A program made the position numbers and the translations under genes. Positions 8,009 through 17,739 of a stretch of 49,559 nucleotides of DNA are shown here, piece by piece. Every line of letters starts with the position of its first letter. The stretch's first letter is position 1. The notes below the pieces were generated by a model, which was given only the letters and a program-made list of their open reading frames with translations, was not told the origin of the DNA and did not search any database. The DNA is from Bdellovibrio sp. Its GTDB lineage: Bacteria > Bdellovibrionota > Bacteriovoracia > Bacteriovoracales > Bacteriovoracaceae. The DNA lies in contig DYOQ01000017.1 of assembly GCA_020720455.1 (NCBI GenBank), forward strand, positions 1 through 49,559, in the 5' to 3' direction.

Positions 8009-9085
8009 ATGACAAAGAAAACCTCTTTGCACGATAAGCACATACAACTCAGCGCAAAAATGGCGCCGTTCGCTGATTATGATATGCCTATTCAATATGT
8101 ATCGGTAAAAGATGAAGTGTTGGCAGTCAGAAATAGCTGTGGAATGTTTGACGTAAGCCACATGGGTGAATTTTTCGTTGAAGGTAAAGATGCCATTAAG
8201 TTTGTAGACTATCTAATACCAAATAATTTTGAATCCGTTGAAGATCTTAAGGCCGTCTACTCTCCTCTTTGTAGAGATAATGGAACAATGGTTGATGATC
8301 TTCTCGCATATAAAGTCAGAAAAGATTTAGTTCTTATCTGTGTCAATGCTTCGAACATGGAGAAAGATTGGGCATGGATTAGTTCAAAAGTTGGAAAGTT
8401 CAATTGCAAATTAACAAATAGAAGTGAAGATTATTCACTCATTGCTCTTCAAGGGCCAAAAGCAGAAGACCATTTAATTGATCTTAAAATAATTTCTAAA
8501 AATGAAGACATTCCTTACTACTCAGTTCGTGAAAAAAAATTTAACGGAGCTGAAATAATTATTGCTCGAACAGGATATACAGGCGAAGACGGTTTTGAAA
8601 TCTTCTGCTCACATAAAACTGCGAATACTCTCTGGGATCTATTTTTAGAGAGAAAAGTTATTCCTTGTGGTCTTGCTTCACGAGATGTCCTAAGACTTGA
8701 AGTTTGTTATCCATTATATGGCCACGAACTAAATGATGAATTAACGCCACTAGATAGCGGATTACAGTGGACCGTTAAAATGAACAAACCAGATTTTTGT
8801 GGCAAAGCTGCTCTAGAAAAATATAAGCCTAAGTTTCGGCTAGCAAAACTCACAACAGAGAAAGGAATACCACGCGCAGGCTATGATGTTATTAGTGATA
8901 ATGGAAAAAAAATTGGAACAGTCGTATCTGGAACAATGTCAGTTGTAACGGGAAAAGGAATCGCTACCTGTTTAATAGAAAAAGAACTATTCCCTGAAAA
9001 TAAGAAATTTTTTATTCAAATACGAGCAAACGCTGTAGAAGCAAATTATCAAACACAACCGTTTATAATAGGAGGGCACAAGTAA
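8009..9085 (+). CDS. gcvT: Glycine cleavage system T protein (aminomethyltransferase)
   Basis: GcvT transfers the methylene group from the aminomethyl-lipoyl H protein to tetrahydrofolate, releasing ammonia. The protein is 358 residues from the ATG at 8009, which has TTGGAG eight bases upstream; an in-frame ATG at 7961 adds 16 residues unlike the family. Typical blocks are MPIQY and CGMFDVSHMGE near the N-terminus, ARTGYTGEDGFE in the middle and LRLEVCYPLYGHEL further on. The stop and the gcvH start overlap (TAATG). No glycine riboswitch fits in the short upstream gap, and the P-protein gene is not nearby. Confidence 0.96.
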   Translation: MTKKTSLHDKHIQLSAKMAPFADYDMPIQYVSVKDEVLAVRNSCGMFDVSHMGEFFVEGKDAIKFVDYLIPNNFESVEDLKAVYSPLCRDNGTMVDDLLAYKVRKDLVLICVNASNMEKDWAWISSKVGKFNCKLTNRSEDYSLIALQGPKAEDHLIDLKIISKNEDIPYYSVREKKFNGAEIIIARTGYTGEDGFEIFCSHKTANTLWDLFLERKVIPCGLASRDVLRLEVCYPLYGHELNDELTPLDSGLQWTVKMNKPDFCGKAALEKYKPKFRLAKLTTEKGIPRAGYDVISDNGKKIGTVVSGTMSVVTGKGIATCLIEKELFPENKKFFIQIRANAVEANYQTQPFIIGGHK

Positions 9086-9471
9086 TGGCTCACAAAATCC
9101 CTGGAAATTTAAAGTATACTATCGATCATGAATGGGCGCTCATTGAAGGTAACACTGTCACTATTGGTATTACAGACTTCGCCCAATCTGCACTCGGTGA
9201 TATCGTTTTTGTAGAACTCCCGGAACTTGGAAGAAAAATTGACAAGGGGGATTCATTTGGTGTCGTTGAATCTATTAAATCTGTAAGTGATTTATACTCG
9301 CCACTTTCTGGTGAAATAATTGAAGTCAACCAAAATCTTGAATCATCACCAGAATTATGTAACAAAGATCCTTACGGTTCTTGGATGATAAAGATCAAGG
9401 CTTCAAATAGCGCAGAAGCATCAGAACTTCTATCTGCACAAAAATACGAAACTCACTGTTCATCGCTCTAA
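9085..9471 (+). CDS. gcvH: Glycine cleavage system H protein
   Basis: GcvH is the lipoyl carrier that shuttles the aminomethyl group between the P, T and L proteins. The 128-residue protein has the usual LKYTIDHEWA start, the lipoylated lysine K65 in GVVESIKSVSDLYSPLSG, and the PYGSWMIKI segment near the C-terminus. A GGAGG ribosome binding site sits at the end of gcvT and the start overlaps the gcvT stop by one base. After the stop comes an AT-only hairpin (arms 9476-9485 and 9488-9497) that may weakly terminate the operon; gcvP does not follow. Confidence 0.96.
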   Translation: MAHKIPGNLKYTIDHEWALIEGNTVTIGITDFAQSALGDIVFVELPELGRKIDKGDSFGVVESIKSVSDLYSPLSGEIIEVNQNLESSPELCNKDPYGSWMIKIKASNSAEASELLSAQKYETHCSSL

Positions 9472-9562
9472 GCAAAATTTATTTTAAAAAATAAATTAAA
9501 AAATAAAATTCAAAATTCGCTTTACCTTTTACTTGTTTGGCTTCATACTTCGTGAGCTCAAC

Positions 9563-9591
9563 ATGACTTGACTACACATCGATGTTATACT
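9563..9591 (+). promoter_or_regulatory. Candidate sigma70 promoter for the 9611 gene
   Basis: ATGACT at 9563-9568 and TATACT at 9586-9591 are separated by 17 bases and lie just before a small gene with an AAGGA ribosome binding site. The -35 box is a partial match. Confidence 0.4.
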
Positions 9592-9610
9592 GAAAAGGAA
9601 TCTTGTTATC

Positions 9611-9940
9611 ATGACTGTAAGAAATCGAGAAGCTGTTCAAATATTAAATACTGCTATTATAAAAAGACGAGAGAAAAATATAAGTAGTTCATACGAGATC
9701 AGACTTTCTGAACTTTGTGAATCTCCAGTGATTCAATCTATCTCTTTAGCAATAACTCATTTGGCCGGGCAAAAAAATATCTCTCATGATCAAGCCGCTA
9801 TGGAAATAATTGACACTGTTGAAGAGCTTAATAGCATCTGGAGCGACTACATCAGCATGGAAGGAATCGGCAACCTTAAAAAACTCCTCAAGCAAAGTTG
9901 CGCCTCAAAACATGACCGCAACCCTAGGGTGAACAACTAA
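9611..9940 (+). CDS. Small helical protein, unknown function
   Basis: A 109-residue protein that I do not recognise. It appears all helical and cytosolic with no signal peptide. The C-terminal half contains IIDTVEELNSIWSDYI, a pattern that recalls the second helix of the convergent 66-residue protein (VDNAVNNLSTVWIEIKNRI), so the two may be distantly related or interact. An AAAAGGA ribosome binding site precedes the ATG and a plausible promoter lies 20-48 bases upstream. It faces the next gene tail to tail with only ten bases between the stops. Codon use looks like that of its neighbours. Confidence 0.6.
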   Translation: MTVRNREAVQILNTAIIKRREKNISSSYEIRLSELCESPVIQSISLAITHLAGQKNISHDQAAMEIIDTVEELNSIWSDYISMEGIGNLKKLLKQSCASKHDRNPRVNN

Positions 9941-9950
9941 ACCAAGATTA

Positions 9951-10151
9951 CTATTTTTTTTCTATCCTGTTTTTTATTTCAATCCAGACAGTGGATAAAT
10001 TATTAACAGCATTATCTACTAACGCAATAAATTTCTGATCTCCGCTTCCGTTTGTCAGCGCAGCTTTAATTATCTCTGTTACGTTCAGCAAACTAGAAAT
10101 TCTACCCTTAAAATCATGTAGCAATTTTTCATTATCTCGTTCATTACTCAT
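9951..10151 (-). CDS. Stand-alone DHp-like mini-protein
   Basis: A 66-residue protein made of two predicted helices. The first contains LLHDFKGRISSLLNVTEI, which resembles the H-box helix of histidine kinases with H12 followed by D13. After a short Gly/Asp turn the second helix (about 40-64) completes a hairpin of DHp size. There is no ATPase domain, sensor or membrane segment. If real, it could be a histidine phosphotransfer or Spo0B-like protein, or a decoy that binds kinases or response regulators. A related layout is found at 18264-18515. The family is not recognised by name, so the DHp reading is an inference from pattern. Confidence 0.55.
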   Translation of the reverse strand: MSNERDNEKLLHDFKGRISSLLNVTEIIKAALTNGSGDQKFIALVDNAVNNLSTVWIEIKNRIEKK

Positions 10152-10294
10152 GGAAAAGTCCTAATAATAGTGCGACACAAAAACATGGCCGGCCCTAATC
10201 ATGTACTTAGTTTAAACCTATAACATATTTGCCACAAGTGACAAATTTTGTTAATAAAAGAGCTAAAGTATCCACATTCAAAATTGAGGGAAGC

Positions 10295-10828
10295 ATGACA
10301 ATAAAATCAAAAATTAGAACAGTGCCTAACTATCCAAAAAAGGGAATTATGTTCAGAGATATAACAACACTTCTAAAAGATCCAGAAGGCCTAAAAGAAG
10401 TAATCGACACTCTTGCTCAGAGATACTCTGACAAAAAATATAGGTTTGATACAATCGTTGGTATTGAGGCAAGAGGTTTTATAATTGGAAGCGCTTTGGC
10501 CTATGCACTAGGAAAAGGGTTTGTTCCAGTTAGAAAACCAGGAAAACTTCCTGCTGAAACGATATCTATGGAGTATAATCTTGAGTATGGAACAGATAAA
10601 ATTGAGATCCACACAGATGCTCTGACCAGAGGCCAAACAGTTCTATTGGTCGATGATCTTTTAGCAACGGGAGGAACTGCATTGGCAGCTGCTTCGCTAA
10701 TTGAAAAAATTGGAGCAAAAGTTGAAGAGATATCTTTTATTGTCGATCTACCAGATGTCGGTGGCCGGAAGAGACTACAGAATAAAGGATACAACCTATT
10801 TTTTTTAACTGAGTTTGAAGGCGATTAA
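10295..10828 (+). CDS. apt: Adenine phosphoribosyltransferase
   Basis: Apt converts adenine and PRPP to AMP in purine salvage. From the ATG at 10295 the protein has 177 residues, the normal length, beginning with KIRTVPNYPKKGIMFRDITT as in the family. A GAGGGA ribosome binding site precedes this ATG; the frame could extend to a TTG at 10229, but that adds 22 residues without family support. The PRPP-binding loop VLLVDDLLATGGTA, the GIEARGF block and the PVRKPGKLP substrate loop are all present. The recD2 gene follows almost immediately. Confidence 0.96.
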   Translation: MTIKSKIRTVPNYPKKGIMFRDITTLLKDPEGLKEVIDTLAQRYSDKKYRFDTIVGIEARGFIIGSALAYALGKGFVPVRKPGKLPAETISMEYNLEYGTDKIEIHTDALTRGQTVLLVDDLLATGGTALAAASLIEKIGAKVEEISFIVDLPDVGGRKRLQNKGYNLFFLTEFEGD

Positions 10829-10841
10829 TTCGTCATTGCCG

Positions 10842-13298
10842 ATGCAACCCACACCCACCACCCAACTAGATAAGCTATCTGGAATTGTTGAACGAGTGAC
10901 TTTTCATAGTGACGAAACTGGTTGGTCTGTCTTAAAAGTAAAACCATTTGGCGCTCCTAATACGTTAGAAACTGTGACTGTACACCAGGCAAAAGTATTT
11001 GCAGGGGCCAGCATGGATTTTTTTGGTGAGTGGAGTGAGCATCCAAAATTTGGAAGACAGTTTAAAGCTCTAAATATTGTTGAACAAAAGCCGGCATCCA
11101 GTGCGGCCCTAGAAAAATATTTAGGTTCTGGACTTATAAAAGGTGTCGGCCCAAAAACAGCAAAAAAAATTGTCAAACATTTTGGAAAAAGAACTTTAGA
11201 AGTTTTTGAAAATACAATTGACGATTTACTAAGCGTTCCAACTATCGCTCAAAAAAAATTAGAAAGCATAAAAACATCATGGGAAGAACATAAATCTATC
11301 CGTGACGTCATGATCTTTCTTCAAGGCCACGGGGTAAGTACTCTTTTTGCTGTTAAAATTTTCAAGCAGTATGGGAACAACGCTATAAGCACAGTACAAG
11401 AAAATCCGTATAAACTTTCTCGTGATATTTATGGGATCGGTTTTTTCTCCGCTGATAAAATAGCGCTAAGTATCGGTATCCCACGAGATGGGGCGGCGAG
11501 AATCAGTGCAGGAATTAAGCACATCTTAGATAGCGCTAGAGAAGATGGCCATTGCTACTTATTAAAAGAGCAGGTCATTGATGGCGTGAATACTTTGCTT
11601 GAACTATCTAATGAAAAAATTATTTCTGAAATAATCATTGAGATGATTGCGAGAAATGAGATAAAAAAACGAGTTATCAACATTCTCGAACAAAATATTG
11701 TTAATAACGAATGTTTTTATGCCCCCTCACTTTTTTTTGACGAGATAAACAGTGTCAAAAAAATTAAACAGCTTCAACAGTCAAGGCACAACGTTAGTAC
11801 CGACCTAGTTACCAAACTTGTTAATAATTATTGTCAAAAAGAGAGCATAACGTTAAGTGATGAACAAATAAAAAGCGTAATACAGATACCGCAGTATGGA
11901 GTATCCGTCCTAACGGGAGGACCTGGATGTGGTAAAACAACCACTACAAAAGTTTTAGTAAAAACATTAAAGGCCCTCGGAAAAAATATTGCACTAGCAG
12001 CACCGACTGGTAGAGCTGCCAAACGAATGAGTGAAGTAATAGGAACCGAGGCCAAGACTCTCCACCGAATGTTAGAGTGGAATCCCACATCTGGCGGATT
12101 TAAAAAAAATGATACAAACCATTTGCCCAATGATTTTGTAATTATTGATGAAGCATCGATGTTAGACATCTCTCTGATCTCGTCTTTATTAAAAGCGCTG
12201 TCTCCTAATTGCCAACTTTTACTCATTGGTGATCCTGACCAGTTACCTTCAGTTGGGGCCGGTCAAGTCCTAAAGGATATTTTAGATAGTAAAGTAGTTC
12301 CAACATTTCATCTTAATAAAATTTTCAGACAAGCAGCGAAGTCAAAAATTATTCAATTCGCTCACGAACTAAACAGAGGAGAGACTCCAAATATTCCATC
12401 ACCAATTTCTAACGCTAAATTTTGGAGTGATGGCACCGACTGTTTTTTTATCGACTCTGAAGAAGCAACAAAAGAACAGCTTAAATTTATTTCTAAAGTA
12501 AAACATTTTCTTGGGAATAATATCGACGGGCGTAACGATATTGAGAATGAAGAACCTTTTTCTATTCCTGAAAAATTTAAGCATGTCGATCTTGAAAAAA
12601 TTATTCTTGCAACAACTCCAATTAACGAGTTAAAGGCGGTACTCAAAAAAATTCCACCGCACTCTACTTTGCACTATGGACATGGGGCCGTAGAGACTAT
12701 TCTTCGTCTGTACTCAAAAACAATTCATGAAAAATTCAGTAACGATATTGAAATCCAAATCCTCTCTCCACAAATTAGAGGTTCTCTTGGAACGGCGAAT
12801 CTCAATAAGACAATTCAAGAAAAAGTCAACCCCTACTCACCTAACAAATCGCAACTTATGCTCGGTGATAAAATATTTCGCGTCGGCGACAGAGTTATTC
12901 AAATTCGCAACAATTATGACCTACTAACATTCAATGGAGATATTGGTCAAATCATCCATCTTGATATTGAAGAACAGACATGCACTGTCAAGTTTAACGA
13001 CGATCATCGCTGCGTCGAATATAAAAGAGAGAATCTCAACGAACTAAATTTAGCCTACGCCATTACTGTTCACAAGTCACAAGGAAGCGAATTTGGAGCA
13101 GTGATTATTCCAGTAACATCTCAACATTTCAAAATGCTTTTTAGAAACATTATCTACACCGGATTAACAAGAGCAAAGAAAGTAGCAATCTTTGTCGGTA
13201 GCCGCAAGGCAATGGCGATGGCAATCAGAACAGTTGATAGTAAGTCGAGGCAGACAACGCTTAAAATACTTCTACAAGAGAGTGGAACCTTTCAATAA
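10842..13298 (+). CDS. recD2: RecD2-type SF1B DNA helicase
   Basis: RecD2 is a 5'-3' DNA helicase found in bacteria, related to the RecD subunit but usually working without RecBC, and linked to DNA repair. The N-terminal part (about 1-320) holds the RecD2-specific domain with helix-hairpin-helix elements such as SGLIKGVGPKTAKKIVKHFG. The motor follows with Walker A GGPGCGKTTTT (about 360), Walker B VIIDEASM (about 431), GDPDQLPSVGAG and, near the end, motif V/VI with AITVHKSQGSEF (about 740) and YTGLTRAKK. The ATG at 10842 is chosen; a TTG at 10815 would overlap apt by 14 bases and neither has a clear ribosome binding site. The segment around 530-600 is poorly conserved. Confidence 0.93.
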   Translation: MQPTPTTQLDKLSGIVERVTFHSDETGWSVLKVKPFGAPNTLETVTVHQAKVFAGASMDFFGEWSEHPKFGRQFKALNIVEQKPASSAALEKYLGSGLIKGVGPKTAKKIVKHFGKRTLEVFENTIDDLLSVPTIAQKKLESIKTSWEEHKSIRDVMIFLQGHGVSTLFAVKIFKQYGNNAISTVQENPYKLSRDIYGIGFFSADKIALSIGIPRDGAARISAGIKHILDSAREDGHCYLLKEQVIDGVNTLLELSNEKIISEIIIEMIARNEIKKRVINILEQNIVNNECFYAPSLFFDEINSVKKIKQLQQSRHNVSTDLVTKLVNNYCQKESITLSDEQIKSVIQIPQYGVSVLTGGPGCGKTTTTKVLVKTLKALGKNIALAAPTGRAAKRMSEVIGTEAKTLHRMLEWNPTSGGFKKNDTNHLPNDFVIIDEASMLDISLISSLLKALSPNCQLLLIGDPDQLPSVGAGQVLKDILDSKVVPTFHLNKIFRQAAKSKIIQFAHELNRGETPNIPSPISNAKFWSDGTDCFFIDSEEATKEQLKFISKVKHFLGNNIDGRNDIENEEPFSIPEKFKHVDLEKIILATTPINELKAVLKKIPPHSTLHYGHGAVETILRLYSKTIHEKFSNDIEIQILSPQIRGSLGTANLNKTIQEKVNPYSPNKSQLMLGDKIFRVGDRVIQIRNNYDLLTFNGDIGQIIHLDIEEQTCTVKFNDDHRCVEYKRENLNELNLAYAITVHKSQGSEFGAVIIPVTSQHFKMLFRNIIYTGLTRAKKVAIFVGSRKAMAMAIRTVDSKSRQTTLKILLQESGTFQ

Positions 13299-13365
13299 TT
13301 AGTGCTAAAATTTCTAACTAAGCAATTGGAGAAATGTGTATTTTTCACAAGGAAAGGAACATTTA

Positions 13366-15963
13366 ATGGAAGCAGCGTTAATTAGAAAGAAATTTAATAA
13401 TTTTTTTGAATCTAAAGAACACGAAAAAAAACCTTCTTCATCTCTTATTCCACATAACGATCCAACTCTTCTTTTTGCTAATGCAGGCATGAACCAATTC
13501 AAGGATTACTTTACAGGAGTAAGCAATCCAGAAAAAAGAAGGGCCGTAACAATTCAAAAATGTGTCCGCGCTGGTGGAAAACATAACGACCTTGAAAACG
13601 TTGGTCCAAGTCCACGGCATCATACTTTTTTCGAAATGCTTGGAAATTTTTCATTTGGTGATTACTTTAAAGAGGATGCAATTAAGTTCGCGTGGGAATT
13701 TCTAACTAAAGAATTGCAAATGCCAAAAGATAAACTGTTCGTTACGGTTCATCACTCAGATGATGAAGCAGCTAAAATATGGAATGAAAAAATTGGAATC
13801 CCACTAGAGAAAATCTCTAAGAAAGGTGATAAAGACAATTTTTGGGAGATGGGTGAGTATGGCCCATGTGGACCGTGTAGTGAAATTTTCTATGATCATG
13901 GCCCCGCATTCGCCACACCAAACTTCACACCAAAGACAGGGCAAGATTTTCTTGATGATGATAAAAGGTATGTGGAAATTTGGAACTTAGTTTTCATGCA
14001 GTATGAAAAATCGCCAGAAGGGACCAAACCTCTGCCAAGGCCATCGATTGATACTGGAGCAGGCCTAGAAAGAATTGCTGCGGCCATGCAGGGGAAATAT
14101 TGGAACTATGATACAGATCTTTTCACTCCTATATTTAAATCACTTGAAAAATTGACTGGAAAAAAATATTCAGATGAAAAATTTAGCACCAGTTTTCGAG
14201 TAGTGGCTGACCATATTCGCTCTTGCACAATGTTGCTTACTGACGGAATAATACCATCAAATGAAGGGAGAGGTTATGTCCTACGAAGAATCATCCGAAG
14301 AGCAATTCTGCATCTAAAAAAACTCGAAGCTCCTCCTATTTCATTTTTTAAACTAGTTCCAGTTGTATTTGAAACGCTTGGCATGGAGTACACACAAAAC
14401 AGTGCGAATGCTCCTCTTGCAGAAAAAATATTGGAACTTGAAGAAAAAAAATTCCTCGAGACATTGGAACTTGGTTTAAAATACCTTAACGATGCCATTA
14501 GCAAAGATATGGTTGGAACCGTATTAAAAGGTGACGCCGTATTTAAGCTCTACGATACCTATGGATTCCCAGTAGATCTTACCGAAGTAATCCTTCATGA
14601 AAAAGGGTTGTCAGCAGATATCGATCAATTCAATAAATTGATGAAAATAAGAAAAGAAGAATCAAGAAAAACATGGAAGGGTGGCCAAGGTGAAGATACA
14701 AAGTACTACCACGAAATTAAGGAAAAAAATGGGCCGACACTATTTGTTGGTTATGGCCATGACTGCTATGATGCCAAATTAATTGCTAAAAAAACTATCG
14801 ACGAAGAACTCGCTATACTTGTTTTTGATAAGACACCTTTTTATGGTGAATCTGGAGGACAGCTTGGAGACATTGGACAAGTTTTTCTCGGCACAACTCC
14901 TCTTGCCGAAATATATGATACTCAAAAGCCAATTGATAGCTTACATGTTCATTGTACAAAGAGTGCCGATTTACTAGACATTGGTAAAACATACACTCTG
15001 AAAATTAACATCGCAAGAAGAGAGCAGACCAGGAAACATCATTCTGCTACACATCTACTTCAGGCTGCGCTTGTCAAAATAGTTGGAAACCACGTTAAAC
15101 AATCAGGTTCGAGCGTAGCACCAGACAGACTTAGATTTGATTTTACAAATCCAACAGCAGTATCAAAAACAGATCTTTTGCTAGTTGAAAAACTTATTAA
15201 TCAAAAAATTCAAGAGAGAATTCCTGTTAATACAGAAGTACTGGCCACAGAAGAAGCGATTACAAAAGGTGCAACTGCGCTATTTGGCGAAAAATATGGG
15301 GATAATGTCCGCGTTCTTACTATGGGTGATTTTTCAAAAGAGCTCTGTGGTGGAACCCATGTTAACAATAGCAGTGAAATTGAACTTTTCTCAATTATCA
15401 GTGAAGGGGCATTAAGCTCTGGTGTTAGACGAATTGAAGCAGTCGTCGCTAATAGCGCCAAAGAGCGGTTGCAACGACGTTCTTTAATTCTTGAAGAAAT
15501 AGAGTCCGCTGTTTATTTAAAAGAGCATCAAGTACCTGAACGCATCCTATCTATGCTTGCAGATATTAAAAGCAAACAGAAAAAAATTGATGAACTAAAC
15601 GAAAGAATTCAAACATTCGAAGGTAACGCCCTCTTTGATAATTGTGAACCACTTAAAAATAATCTTGTTTTCAAATACGCTAAAGCACCAGAAGGTAGTG
15701 ACTTAAAAAAATTATCCGATATATTTATGAGCAAATATCAAAACGGAGTTTTACTTCTGATTGGGTCAAAAGGAGACAAACTATCGGTACTGCTTCGCAG
15801 GCCAAAGAGTGAATCAAGCATTGACTGTTCAAATATTTTAAAGGAAACACTTCCAGTAATCCAAGGAAAAGGAGGTGGTAATACAGACCTTGCACAAGGA
15901 TCTGCAAACGGTGGCGATATCAACATCTTTGTAAACAAAGTCAAAGAACTACTATACAAATAG
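13366..15963 (+). CDS. alaS: Alanyl-tRNA synthetase
   Basis: AlaRS charges tRNA-Ala and clears mischarged Ser and Gly. The 865-residue length is typical of the full-size enzyme. The ATG at 13366 has an AAGGAAAGGA ribosome binding site, whereas the upstream GTG in frame does not. The class II aminoacylation domain contains ANAGMNQFKDYF, HHTFFEMLGNFSFGDYF and the arginine-rich GRGYVLRRIIRRA (about 300). The editing domain has HSATHLLQAAL (about 558) and CGGTHV (about 660), both zinc-binding. The C-terminal DHHA1 domain holds GKGGGNTDLAQG. All parts are intact. Confidence 0.97.
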   Translation: MEAALIRKKFNNFFESKEHEKKPSSSLIPHNDPTLLFANAGMNQFKDYFTGVSNPEKRRAVTIQKCVRAGGKHNDLENVGPSPRHHTFFEMLGNFSFGDYFKEDAIKFAWEFLTKELQMPKDKLFVTVHHSDDEAAKIWNEKIGIPLEKISKKGDKDNFWEMGEYGPCGPCSEIFYDHGPAFATPNFTPKTGQDFLDDDKRYVEIWNLVFMQYEKSPEGTKPLPRPSIDTGAGLERIAAAMQGKYWNYDTDLFTPIFKSLEKLTGKKYSDEKFSTSFRVVADHIRSCTMLLTDGIIPSNEGRGYVLRRIIRRAILHLKKLEAPPISFFKLVPVVFETLGMEYTQNSANAPLAEKILELEEKKFLETLELGLKYLNDAISKDMVGTVLKGDAVFKLYDTYGFPVDLTEVILHEKGLSADIDQFNKLMKIRKEESRKTWKGGQGEDTKYYHEIKEKNGPTLFVGYGHDCYDAKLIAKKTIDEELAILVFDKTPFYGESGGQLGDIGQVFLGTTPLAEIYDTQKPIDSLHVHCTKSADLLDIGKTYTLKINIARREQTRKHHSATHLLQAALVKIVGNHVKQSGSSVAPDRLRFDFTNPTAVSKTDLLLVEKLINQKIQERIPVNTEVLATEEAITKGATALFGEKYGDNVRVLTMGDFSKELCGGTHVNNSSEIELFSIISEGALSSGVRRIEAVVANSAKERLQRRSLILEEIESAVYLKEHQVPERILSMLADIKSKQKKIDELNERIQTFEGNALFDNCEPLKNNLVFKYAKAPEGSDLKKLSDIFMSKYQNGVLLLIGSKGDKLSVLLRRPKSESSIDCSNILKETLPVIQGKGGGNTDLAQGSANGGDINIFVNKVKELLYK

Positions 15964-15972
15964 GTTGTGCAA

Positions 15973-17718
15973 ATGAGGCTTATTAATAAGTTTATTTTTT
16001 TACTTGCTTGTTATTTTGTACTTCTTGGTTGTCAAAAAAAAATTGATCCGATCACCCAGACCAACATACTAAGAGTACCTCTTACTAACGAAGTCTCCAC
16101 ACTTGATCCTGCTGAGTCATACGATACAATTTCTGCTTTCGTTGTATACCAAGGGTATGAAACACTCTATGAGTATCATTACTTAAAAAGACCATATGAA
16201 CTTAGGCCATTACTGGCTGAAGATATGCCTTTCGTTGAGGAAAATGGCACAAAATATACTATCAAGCTTAAAAAAGATGTATTCTATCACCCAGATCCTT
16301 CTATCACAGCAAATAGAACTGTTAAGGCAATTGATTTTGTTAATCAGATAAAACGACTAGCATACAAACCGACAAAAAGCAGCGGATGGTGGTTAATTGA
16401 CAACAAAATTGTAGGCATCAATAAATTTAGAGATGCCGCAGGTGAAAGTTTTGAGAAGTTTATTTCTACAAGCATTAAAGGGATACAGACTCCTAACGAT
16501 TATACCTTGGTCATTAAACTTACTGAACCTAATCCGCAATTTATTTTTACACTTGCAATGACGTTCACAGCTCCGATACCACTCGAATCTATAATTTACT
16601 ATAGAAACAACTTGGAAAATATCATAGTTGGAACTGGCCCATATAAATTAAAAAAATTTGACAAGGCCAACTCAATCGAGATGGTTCGATTTGAAAAATA
16701 CCACCCATGCCAATACCCTATTGTGGGTGAAGGTGACAGATACTCATATGATCATGGATTAATGAAAGATAGTGGAATGCAAGTTCCATTCCTTGATGGC
16801 ATCAATTTTATTATAGAGAGAGAGCCAACTGCAAGATGGCAAAGCTTTATAAATGACACTGTAGATTTAATCGTAGTACCAAATGATAGCAAAAACGTAA
16901 TTTCACAAGTTGATGATGGACTTAAACAAAATGCCAATGATAAAAAAACCAAAGTCCAAATTGCACCCACTATGACATATTGGTGGCTAGCATTTAATAT
17001 GAACCACCAAATCATTGGAAAAAATTTAAATCTTCGCATGGCCATTGCTCATGCTATAAACATTGATGAATTTATAACTATATTTACTAAAAGTATCGGC
17101 CTACGTGCAAACTCAATCTACCATCCTGGCATTCCAGGATATGATCCATCCCACCGACTTCCATACAAATATGACTTGGCCTTAGCTAAACAGTATCTTG
17201 AAAAAGCCGGATACCCTAATGGCAAAGGACTACCTCCTATAAATTACGATACACGTGGACAAAGCTCTACCAACCTAGAACAAGCAAACTATATTAAAGA
17301 TCAACTATCTAAAATTGGTATTAACATTAATATTGTACTCAACTCTTTTCCAGAATTCTTAGAGAAATCAAAATCAGGAAAACTTGAATTTTGGGAAGGT
17401 GGATGGACTCTCGACTATCCGGATGCTGAAAATATTTTACAGCTTCTAGTTACCAAGAACAAGTCTCCTGGTCCAAACGCAACGATGTATAGCAATAAAA
17501 AATTTGATGAACTTTTTGAAAAATTAAAATATTCTATAGATGAAATTGATAAACGTGCATTAATGACGAAAATGGAGCAAATGGTTGAGCAAGACGTTCC
17601 ATGGATTATGCAACACTACACCAGAAGCTATCTCTTGCACAATGCTAGACTCCAAAACTTTAGATTCTCAGAGATCATATACAACAGTATGAAGTATTAT
17701 AAGTTTTCAGCTGAGTAG
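15973..17718 (+). CDS. OppA-like peptide-binding lipoprotein of an ABC importer
   Basis: This is a periplasmic solute-binding protein of the family 5 (oligopeptide/dipeptide) type. From the ATG at 15973 the signal peptide ends in a lipobox LLGC with acylated C20, so the protein is a lipoprotein. The family signature appears as NEVSTLDPAESYDTISAF near the N-terminus, and further blocks are GTGPYKLKKF, WWLAFNMNH, RMAIAHAINIDEF and GWTLDYPDAEN. The total of 581 residues fits the family. It is the only transporter gene here: no permease or ATPase genes adjoin, so it must share membrane components encoded elsewhere. It starts nine bases after alaS, whose end supplies an AGG that may serve as ribosome binding site. 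Confidence 0.92.
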   Translation: MRLINKFIFLLACYFVLLGCQKKIDPITQTNILRVPLTNEVSTLDPAESYDTISAFVVYQGYETLYEYHYLKRPYELRPLLAEDMPFVEENGTKYTIKLKKDVFYHPDPSITANRTVKAIDFVNQIKRLAYKPTKSSGWWLIDNKIVGINKFRDAAGESFEKFISTSIKGIQTPNDYTLVIKLTEPNPQFIFTLAMTFTAPIPLESIIYYRNNLENIIVGTGPYKLKKFDKANSIEMVRFEKYHPCQYPIVGEGDRYSYDHGLMKDSGMQVPFLDGINFIIEREPTARWQSFINDTVDLIVVPNDSKNVISQVDDGLKQNANDKKTKVQIAPTMTYWWLAFNMNHQIIGKNLNLRMAIAHAINIDEFITIFTKSIGLRANSIYHPGIPGYDPSHRLPYKYDLALAKQYLEKAGYPNGKGLPPINYDTRGQSSTNLEQANYIKDQLSKIGININIVLNSFPEFLEKSKSGKLEFWEGGWTLDYPDAENILQLLVTKNKSPGPNATMYSNKKFDELFEKLKYSIDEIDKRALMTKMEQMVEQDVPWIMQHYTRSYLLHNARLQNFRFSEIIYNSMKYYKFSAE

Positions 17719-17739
17719 ATAGGAAAAAGATTCCATTTC

